From: an uncultured Bacillota bacterium
GTDB taxonomy: Bacteria; Bacillota; Sulfobacillia; UBA995; UBA9673
Reading direction: 5' to 3'
Length of the DNA stretch: 5,077 nucleotides
NCBI GenBank assembly: GCA_937863905.1
Contig: CALMHV010000220.1
Coordinates: 1-5,077, forward strand
Part shown: positions 1 to 5,077 of the stretch, one piece after another
Layout of the letters: each line of letters begins with the position of its first letter
Position numbering within the stretch: the first letter of the stretch is position 1
Position numbers and translations under genes: made by a program
The notes under the pieces: generated by a model
What the model saw: the letters and a program-made list of their open reading frames with translations, nothing else
Database searches by the model: none
What the model was told of the DNA's origin: nothing

Positions 1-2
1 CG

Positions 3-768
3 GACGCCCCCTTCTTCGAGGTCGCCGGGCTCACCAAGCGCTTCGGCGGGCTGGTGGCCGTCGACGGGGTGAGCTTCGGCGTGGGCCACCAGGAAATAGT
101 CGGGCTTATCGGCCCCAACGGCGCCGGGAAGAGCACCCTGGTCAAGATGATCATGGGCATCCTGCGGCCCGACGGAGGCTCCATCCGCTTCCGGGGGCGC
201 GAGCTGCGCGGCCTGTCGCCCTGGAGCATCGTGAACCTAGGCGTGGCCGGCACCTTTCAGAACACGCGGCCCTTCCGGCGCATGCCCATCATCGCCAACG
301 TCATGGTTCCCCTGCTGTCCCCCCGCGGGCGGCGGCGCGGCGAGTGGGTGAAGCGCATCGAGGTCAAGGCGAAGGACGCCCTGGAGTTCGCGGGCATCTC
401 CGACCTGGCCTTGGAGCCGGCCTACCAGCTCTCCCACGGTGAGCTGAAGCGCCTGGAGATTGCCCGGGCCATCGCCAGCGACCCCGACCTCCTCATCCTC
501 GACGAACCCTTCGGCGGCCTGAACCCGGCCGAGTCGGACCTTCTGGCCAAGTCCATCCGGCGCCTGCACCGCGGGGGCCGCTTCGGGCGCCTCCACAGCG
601 AGGGGATGGGGATGATCATCATCGACCACAAGCTCTCCTACCTCCTGAGCATCGTCGATCGTCTCCTGGTCATGAATTTCGGCGGCCTCATCGCCTCCGG
701 TTCTCCCACGGAGGTCATGAAAGACCCGCAGGTCATCGAGGCCTACCTGGGGAGGGAGGAAACCGCCG

Positions 769-776
<8 letters not shown>
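3..776 (+). CDS. livG: LivG-type branched-chain amino acid ABC transporter ATP-binding protein (5' partial)
   Basis: This is one of the two cytoplasmic ATPases that power LIV-type uptake. The reading frame is open to the window edge and already matches the family there (EVAGLTKRFGGLVAVDGVSF), so the true start lies just upstream. The GTG at 54 is an internal Val codon, not the start. Of 257 visible codons (residue 1 = codon at 3), I see Walker A GPNGAGKST at 37-45, the Q-loop Gln at 86 (TFQNTRPF), signature LSHGE at 143-147, Walker B LLILDEP with catalytic Glu168, the D-loop region GLNPAE, and the H-loop His209 (IIIDHKL). LivG proteins are about 255 residues, so only a few residues are missing. 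An extra run of about 9 residues (187-195) sits between the D-loop and H-loop and looks like a duplication. The stop codon overlaps the livF start by 8 nt, so the two ATPases are probably translationally coupled. Family assignment is firm; the substrate is inferred. Confidence 0.94.
561..605 (+). repeat. Imperfect in-frame tandem duplication inside livG
   Basis: Bases 561-578 and 588-605 match at 14 of 18 positions and encode RLHRGG and RLHSEG, a period of 27 nt (9 codons). Removing one unit restores the usual D-loop to H-loop distance of LivG proteins (about 21-22 residues, from memory of E. coli LivG). The repeat is short and in GC-rich DNA, so chance similarity is possible. Confidence 0.5.
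753..760 (+). promoter_or_regulatory. Ribosome binding site of livF
   Basis: A purine run AGGGAGGA lies inside the last codons of livG and ends 8 nt before the livF ATG. This ideal spacing fixes the livF start at 769 and supports coupled translation of the two ATPase genes. Confidence 0.8.
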
Positions 777-1565
<789 letters not shown>

Positions 1566-1566
<1 letters not shown>

Positions 1567-1600
1567 CCGGCCGGAGGCGGCCGGCCGGTCGGCGACGGCC
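1566..1600 (+). other. GC-rich hairpin(s) in the livF-livH spacer
   Basis: Starting at the last base of the livF stop codon, GCCGGCCG (1566-1573) and CGGCCGGC (1578-1585) form a perfect 8-bp all-GC stem with a GAGG loop. A second possible stem, GGCCG (1583-1587) with CGGCC (1596-1600), overlaps it by 3 nt. No T tract follows, so it does not look like an intrinsic terminator. It could stabilise or process the mRNA, or partly attenuate transcription between the ATPase and permease genes. In DNA this GC-rich a chance hairpin cannot be excluded. Confidence 0.5.
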
Positions 1601-1623
1601 AGCCGGGTCGCCCGGGTCGGAAC

Positions 1624-1630
1624 AAAGGAG
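1624..1630 (+). promoter_or_regulatory. Ribosome binding site of livH
   Basis: AAAGGAG is the only good Shine-Dalgarno match before livH. It lies 14 nt from the GTG at 1645, which is long, but 5 nt from an in-frame CTG at 1636. The site therefore leaves the livH start uncertain by three codons. Confidence 0.7.
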
Positions 1631-1644
1631 CTGATCTGACGACC

Positions 1645-2514
1645 GTGCTCGGAAACATCCTGGTCAACGCCTTGATGAACGCGGGCGTCTACGCTATGTT
1701 GGCGGTGGGCTTCTCCCTGATGTTCGGGGTGGCTCGCATCATCAACCTGGCCCACACCGCCTTCTACATGGTCGCCGGGTACTGCATCTTCTACCTCGTG
1801 TCGACTGCCGGATTGCCTCTGCCCCTAGCCATCCTCATCTCCATCGTCGCCGTCGTGGTCCTCGCCGTCGTCGTCTACCGGCTTCTCATCGACCCGATGC
1901 GGGAGCACGAGACGACCGTCCTCATCCTCACCATCGCCCTGGCCCTGGTCCTCCAGGAGGCCATGCTCCTCTGGTTCGGCGGGTACTTCCGGAGCGTGCC
2001 GGCGGCCACCGCCGGCTACGCCACCATCCTGGGGGTGCGGGTGAGCTTTCAGTATCTCCTCACCCTCGGCGTCCTGGCCGGGGCCCTCGTCGCCGTGTGG
2101 TTCGTCCTCATGAAGACCAAGCTTGGGCTGGCCATCCGGGCCACGGCCCAAGACCGGGAGATTGCCGAGGTCATGGGGATGGACGAGTCGCGGACGGCCA
2201 CCCTCACGGTGGCCATCGCCTCGGCCCTGGCCGGCCTGGCCGGGGCCATCGTGGCCCCGCTCTACATCCTTGAGCCCCGGATGTGGCTCAACCCCCTGAC
2301 CATCGTCCTGGCCATCGCCGTCCTGGGGGGGCTCGGGAGCCTCAAGGGGAGCCTCTTCGGCGCGGCGATCATCGCCCTGGCCGAGAGCCTGGTTGTCTTC
2401 CTCGTTCCCCAGGGGGCCTTCCTCAAGGGTGCCTTCTCCCTGGGCATCATGATCCTGGTCCTCCTGATCCGGCCCGAGGGGCTGTTCGGAGTGGCCTTCG
2501 AGGAGGAGCGGTGA
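1645..2514 (+). CDS. livH: LivH-type branched-chain amino acid ABC transporter permease
   Basis: This is one of two membrane subunits forming the translocation path, expected to pair with LivM. The 289-residue product is almost entirely hydrophobic, with about eight likely membrane segments. It carries LivH landmarks: INLAHTAFYMVAGY near residues 33-46, a central ALALVLQEAMLLWFGG stretch, the cytoplasmic coupling (EAA-like) loop AIRATAQDREIAEVMG beginning at residue 163, then ALAGLAGAIVAP and VLGGLGSLKGSLFGA towards the C-terminus, ending in an acidic EEER tail. Length agrees with the family (about 290-310). The start is uncertain: GTG at 1645 is conventional, but a CTG at 1636 has better ribosome binding site spacing and would add three residues. 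The TGA stop lies within the start region of livM (GTGA at 2511-2514), implying coupled synthesis of the two permease subunits. Family assignment is firm. Confidence 0.96.
   Translation: MLGNILVNALMNAGVYAMLAVGFSLMFGVARIINLAHTAFYMVAGYCIFYLVSTAGLPLPLAILISIVAVVVLAVVVYRLLIDPMREHETTVLILTIALALVLQEAMLLWFGGYFRSVPAATAGYATILGVRVSFQYLLTLGVLAGALVAVWFVLMKTKLGLAIRATAQDREIAEVMGMDESRTATLTVAIASALAGLAGAIVAPLYILEPRMWLNPLTIVLAIAVLGGLGSLKGSLFGAAIIALAESLVVFLVPQGAFLKGAFSLGIMILVLLIRPEGLFGVAFEEER
2501..2508 (+). promoter_or_regulatory. Ribosome binding site of livM
   Basis: AGGAGGAG in the last codons of livH is a near-perfect Shine-Dalgarno sequence. Measured from AGGAGG it lies 4 nt before GTG 2511 and 10 nt before GTG 2517. 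Spacing favours 2517, while 2511 would give the GTGA start/stop overlap with livH. Confidence 0.75.
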
Positions 2515-2516
2515 CC

Positions 2517-3581
2517 GTGGTCAGGTATCTCAATTGGCTGTGGCGCGAGTTCAAGGGTGAGATTCTCGTCTTGCCGGGTCGGTCCATTCTGTTCTTCGGG
2601 GCGGTCGCCCTGCTGGCGCTCCCCCTCGTCTTCCGGCACCCCTACGCCTTGCGCGTCCTCACCATGGCCTCCATCTTCGCCATCTTCGCGGCGAGTTGGG
2701 ACCTCATCTCCGGGGTCGTGGGCCAGCTCAGCCTGGGGCACGCCATCTTCTTCGGGACGGCCGCCTACACCTCGGCCCTCCTCAACCTGAACGCGGGACT
2801 GCCCCCTGTCGTGACCATCCCCCTGGGGGCCCTGGCGGCGGTGGTGGCCGGGCTGGCCGTGGGGATTCCCTGCCTCCGGCTGAAGGGCCAGTACCTGAGC
2901 CTGGCTACCCTGGCCTTTCCCATCATCCTGGCCGGACTGGTCATGGTCTTCTCCAGCGTAACCGGGGGCGAGCTCGGCGTCTCGGGCCTGACCCGCCTGG
3001 CCCCGACGCGCCTTAAGGAGTACTACGTGGCTGTGGTCGCGGCCATCGTCCTCATCCTGGCCGTGTGGAAGATAACCGACTCGAAGGTCGGAATCATCTT
3101 CCACGCCATCCGGGAGGACGAGGTTGCCGCGCGGGCTTCGGGTATCAACACCCCGCTCTACAAGGTCCTCGCCTTCTGTCTGAGCGGGCTCTTCGCCGGG
3201 CTGGCCGGGGGGCTCTACGCCCACTACATGCGCATCGCGGGTCCTTCGACCTTGAGTGTCTTGACCTCGTTCCAGCCCATCATCTGGGTGATTTTCGGGG
3301 GCATCGCCACCATCTACGGAGCGGTCGTCGGAGTCTTCGTTCTCTTCCCGTTGGTCGAGGTCCTTCGCGTGGCGCCGGAGCTGCGGATGCTGCTTTACGC
3401 TGCCAGCATCGTTCTCGTGCTCCGCTTCATGCCCGAGGGCCTCGCTCCCTGGGTCATCGACCGCCTGGAGAGGAAGTGCCCCCGCTGCAAGGAGCACAAC
3501 GCTTTCACCCGGCGGGCCTGCCGGGTCTGCGGGACGGCCCTGAGGGTCCCGCAGGAGAAGGGAGTACCCTCGGGAGGGTAG
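2517..3581 (+). CDS. livM: LivM-type branched-chain amino acid ABC transporter permease with C-terminal zinc-ribbon-like tail
   Basis: This is the second membrane subunit of the transporter. From GTG 2517 it has 354 residues; GTG 2511 would add two residues and overlap the livH stop. The first hydrophobic segment is at about 23-39. Family landmarks are GQLSLGH at 69-75 followed by AIFFGTAAYTSALL, LRLKGQYLSLATLAFP, the cytoplasmic coupling loop AIREDEVAARASGIN from residue 197, then AFCLSGLFAGLAGGLYA and a final segment ending RFMPEGLAPW. LivM proteins normally stop about there. This one continues with a basic linker (VIDRLERK) and CPRC...CRVC, with cysteines at 321, 324, 335 and 338 spaced CX2CX10CX2C, like small zinc ribbons. 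After the last membrane segment a positively charged linker points to a cytoplasmic location, near the ATPases. The frame stays open far upstream inside livH, but that extension is arginine/proline-rich shadow sequence. Permease assignment is firm; zinc binding is inferred. Confidence 0.95.
   Translation: MVRYLNWLWREFKGEILVLPGRSILFFGAVALLALPLVFRHPYALRVLTMASIFAIFAASWDLISGVVGQLSLGHAIFFGTAAYTSALLNLNAGLPPVVTIPLGALAAVVAGLAVGIPCLRLKGQYLSLATLAFPIILAGLVMVFSSVTGGELGVSGLTRLAPTRLKEYYVAVVAAIVLILAVWKITDSKVGIIFHAIREDEVAARASGINTPLYKVLAFCLSGLFAGLAGGLYAHYMRIAGPSTLSVLTSFQPIIWVIFGGIATIYGAVVGVFVLFPLVEVLRVAPELRMLLYAASIVLVLRFMPEGLAPWVIDRLERKCPRCKEHNAFTRRACRVCGTALRVPQEKGVPSGG
3477..3533 (+). other. Zinc-ribbon-like domain encoded at the livM 3' end
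   Basis: Two CXXC knuckles, CPRC (codons 3477-3488) and CRVCG (3519-3533), are separated by ten residues including His. This is the pattern of small zinc-ribbon modules such as those written CPxCG...FCxxCG. They are in frame with the permease and form its last structured element before a Gly/Pro-rich end. Metal binding and function are inferred from the cysteine spacing alone. Confidence 0.75.
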
Positions 3582-3589
3582 GGGCTCCC
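3565..3589 (+). other. Small alternative hairpins over the livM stop codon
   Basis: TACCCT (3565-3570) and AGGGTA (3575-3580) form a perfect 6-bp stem with a CGGG loop that covers the livM stop. A mutually exclusive stem pairs GGGAG (3572-3576) with CTCCC (3585-3589). There is no T tract, so termination is unlikely. It may be an mRNA-stability or coupling element before the binding-protein gene, or chance. Confidence 0.3.
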
Positions 3590-3665
3590 CCGGCACGGGA
3601 AGGGAGGTCGGCGGGTCGGGCGACGCCGCGGCGGGCGCCGAAACATCTGGTAGGGAGATAACGCG

Positions 3666-3672
3666 AAAGGGG
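3666..3672 (+). promoter_or_regulatory. Ribosome binding site of the substrate-binding protein gene
   Basis: AAAGGGG ends 8 nt before ATG 3681, fixing that start. The 99-nt spacer from livM (3582-3680) is GC-rich in its first half. I saw no clear -35/-10 promoter and no terminator in it, so this gene is probably read from the operon transcript. Confidence 0.65.
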
Positions 3673-3680
3673 ATCCACCA

Positions 3681-4970
3681 ATGAGGAGAAGGATTGTAAC
3701 CATACTGGTCGTGCTGGTGCTCCTGTCGACCATGGTCATGGGCTTCGGGGCCGGTTGCGGCCTCAAGTACACCAAGAACGTCCTGAAGGTCGGGGTCGCC
3801 GGGCCGATGCAGTTCATCATGGGCCGGCACCACTGGCTGGGAGCCCAGATGGCCGCCGATGAGATCAACGCGGCCGGTGGCGTCCTGATCGACGGCAAGA
3901 AGTACCGCATCGACCTGGTCCAGATCGACACGAACGAGCTCCTGAGCGTTGACGACGCGGCGGCCGCCATCGAGCGGGCCATCAGCGTTGACAAGGTCGA
4001 CGTGCTCGTCGGCTCCATCCGGACCGAGGCCGCCCTGGCCATGCAGGAGATAGCCATGGACAACAAGACCATCTTCATCGTCTGCGGCGCCTCGCACACC
4101 GTGCTTTCGGCCAAGGTGGCCGCCGATTACGAGCGCTACAAGTACTGGTTCCGCGTGACCCCCATCAACGTCGGCAACCTGGTGAAGACGTCAATGATCC
4201 TCCTGAACCAGGTCGGGGCGACGGTAAGGGCGGAACTCGGTATCGCCAAGCCCAAGGTGGCCGTCATCATCGAGAAGGCCGTGGCGGGTGACCCGCTGGC
4301 GGCAGCGGCGCAAGCGCTCATCCCCACCTTCGGCATGGAATTCGTGGGTCTCTGGCGGCCCTCGCCTAACGCCACCGACGTGACGGCCGAGCTCACGGCC
4401 ATCCGGGACTCCGGGGCCAACATCATCTACACCTACTTCTCAGGCCCGGCGGGCGTGCCCTACGCCAAGCAGTGGGGCGAACTCCAGATTCCGGCCGCCT
4501 CGGTCGGCATCAACGTCGAGGCCCAGGCCAAGGGGTTCATGCAGGCCACCAATGAGATGGGCAACTGGGAGTACACCCTGAACACGATGGCCCGGGTGGA
4601 GATCACCCCGAAGACCATCCCCTACTACGATGCTTTCGTCGAGCGCACGGGTGGTCTTGAGTTCCCGACCTACAACGCCGGCACGTATGACGCCATCTAC
4701 ATCTGGAAGGAAGCCATCGAGCGCGCCAACAGCGCCGACCCCGACGCCATCGTCGTGGAGATGGAGAAGACCGACTTCATCTCGTCCGCAGGGCGCATCG
4801 TCTTCGACGCGATGCATGACGTCACCTGGGGCCCGGGCTTCGTCACCGCCGTCGGGACGCAGTGGCAGGACGGCGAACTCGTGGCCTGCTGGCCCATAGA
4901 CTTCTACGGCGTCACCTACGAGGGCACGGTTCCCTACAAGCTGCCCCCGTGGATGGTTCCCGGAGGGTAA
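3681..4970 (+). CDS. livK: LivK-like extracellular substrate-binding lipoprotein of the transporter
   Basis: This is the solute receptor of the system, a type I periplasmic-binding fold (Peripla_BP_6, leucine-binding-protein family) of 429 residues. The N-terminus has basic MRRR, a hydrophobic stretch at 5-22 and then FGAGC, with Cys26 the likely lipidated residue. Gly at the -3 position is a weak lipobox. Fold landmarks follow: VLKVGVAGPM, then AQMAADEINAAGGV (the first helix and turn typical of the family), VDVLVGSIRTEAALAMQEIA (domain 1 ligand-side segment), RYKYWFRVTPIN, the hinge-region PKVAVIIEK, IRDSGANIIYTYFSG, and YNAGTYDAIYIWKEAIERA at 331-349. The start is set by an ATG 8 nt after AAAGGGG. 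The first ligand loop reads GPMQFIMGRHHW (41-52), unlike the small-residue GPxSG form of many LivJ/LivK proteins, so the ligand may not be Leu/Ile/Val. Its place after livM indicates it serves this transporter. The gene symbol reflects family, not proven substrate. Confidence 0.88.
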   Translation: MRRRIVTILVVLVLLSTMVMGFGAGCGLKYTKNVLKVGVAGPMQFIMGRHHWLGAQMAADEINAAGGVLIDGKKYRIDLVQIDTNELLSVDDAAAAIERAISVDKVDVLVGSIRTEAALAMQEIAMDNKTIFIVCGASHTVLSAKVAADYERYKYWFRVTPINVGNLVKTSMILLNQVGATVRAELGIAKPKVAVIIEKAVAGDPLAAAAQALIPTFGMEFVGLWRPSPNATDVTAELTAIRDSGANIIYTYFSGPAGVPYAKQWGELQIPAASVGINVEAQAKGFMQATNEMGNWEYTLNTMARVEITPKTIPYYDAFVERTGGLEFPTYNAGTYDAIYIWKEAIERANSADPDAIVVEMEKTDFISSAGRIVFDAMHDVTWGPGFVTAVGTQWQDGELVACWPIDFYGVTYEGTVPYKLPPWMVPGG

Positions 4971-4990
4971 TCGGTTCCCGACGGGTAATC
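4955..4990 (+). repeat. 18-bp tandem duplication spanning the livK stop codon
   Basis: Bases 4955-4972 and 4973-4990 are adjacent copies matching at 16 of 18 positions; the two differences are adjacent (GA versus AC). The period is a multiple of three, so the second copy repeats the TAA in frame at 4986-4988. Readthrough of the first stop would add only five residues. It looks like a slippage-type duplication at the gene end. Confidence 0.8.
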
Positions 4991-5053
4991 GGCTGGACGC
5001 GGGCCGCGGCCGCGACGCGAGTCAGCGGTCCGACTGAAGCGGTGAAACGGAGC

Positions 5054-5077
5054 GGGGGAGGGGGCGACCCCTCCCCC
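5054..5077 (+). terminator. Probable intrinsic terminator of the liv operon (cut by window edge)
   Basis: GGGGGAGGGG (5054-5063) pairs perfectly with CCCCTCCCCC (5068-5077). This gives a 10-bp stem including one A-T pair, closed by GCGA, a GNRA-type tetraloop. It lies 83 nt after the binding-protein stop codon. The window ends at the last paired base, so the expected T tract cannot be seen. Bases 4971-5053 before it hold the second repeat copy and GC-rich DNA with no open gene that I can support. Confidence 0.72.

Noticed and set aside
54..56. GTG at 54 as the start of livG
   Set aside because: The 17 codons before it encode the conserved LivG N-terminal strand (EVAGLTKRFGGL), so the gene begins before the window.
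1603..1619. Direct repeat CCGGGTCG twice in the livF-livH spacer
   Set aside because: Eight bases in very GC-rich DNA, two copies only; too short to call an operator.
2283..2510. Upstream extension of the livM frame inside livH
   Set aside because: The translation is Pro/Arg/Gly-rich and unlike any LivM N-terminus. It overlaps coding livH, and a strong ribosome binding site at 2501-2508 marks the true start near 2511/2517.
3065..3661. A 198-codon plus-strand open frame over the livM 3' half
   Set aside because: Out of frame with the clearly conserved LivM sequence, with an Arg/Pro/Gly-rich product and no ribosome binding site.
3582..3680. Possible internal promoter before the binding-protein gene
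   Set aside because: I found no TTGACA-like and TATAAT-like pair at a sensible spacing; the region is mostly G/C.
2262..4097. A 611-codon open frame on the minus strand
   Set aside because: It runs antisense across livH, livM and livK and through their spacer. Its product is Asp/Gly/Gln/Pro-rich low-complexity sequence with no recognisable domain, typical of shadow frames in high-GC genes.
5005..5014. Palindrome CGCGGCCGCG after livK
   Set aside because: Self-complementary but with no loop and only G/C bases; expected by chance at this composition, with no sign of a binding site.

Overview
The window holds five co-directional genes on the + strand. Together they make one complete high-affinity branched-chain amino acid (LIV/HAAT-type) ABC transporter, in the order livG (5' end cut by the window edge), livF, livH, livM and a livK-like substrate-binding lipoprotein. 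A strong hairpin at the far right edge is probably the transcription terminator. The arrangement reads as a single operon: livG and livF overlap by 8 nt, livH and livM overlap by 4 nt or are separated by 2 nt depending on the start used, and the other two gaps are under 100 nt. I see no RNA gene, mobile element, CRISPR array or convincing promoter. Any promoter probably lies upstream of position 1.

The DNA is very GC-rich. It uses GTG starts (livM, probably livH) and strong purine-rich ribosome binding sites such as AGGAGG. The binding protein has a lipoprotein-like N-terminus, with a Cys after a short hydrophobic segment, as expected where there is no periplasm. This fits a high-GC, probably Gram-positive-type (monoderm) bacterium, for example a high-GC Bacillota lineage. 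The taxonomic guess is weak because no marker gene is present.

How the parts work together: the lipoprotein captures the ligand outside the membrane and delivers it to the LivH-LivM permease pair. Cytoplasmic LivG and LivF hydrolyse ATP to drive import. The exact substrate is uncertain. The binding protein has an unusual aromatic/basic first ligand-loop region, and LivF belongs to a divergent-looking subgroup with an inserted loop, so branched-chain amino acids are only the family default.

The system itself is ordinary, but some details are not. LivM ends in a CX2CX10CX2C zinc-ribbon-like cytoplasmic tail, which is the most interesting feature here. LivG carries a 9-residue insertion that looks like a tandem duplication between its D-loop and H-loop. 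An 18-bp tandem duplication straddles the stop codon of the binding-protein gene and gives two in-frame stops. The livH ribosome binding site is better placed for a CTG codon than for the GTG that would normally be called. I found no evidence for a wholly new system.
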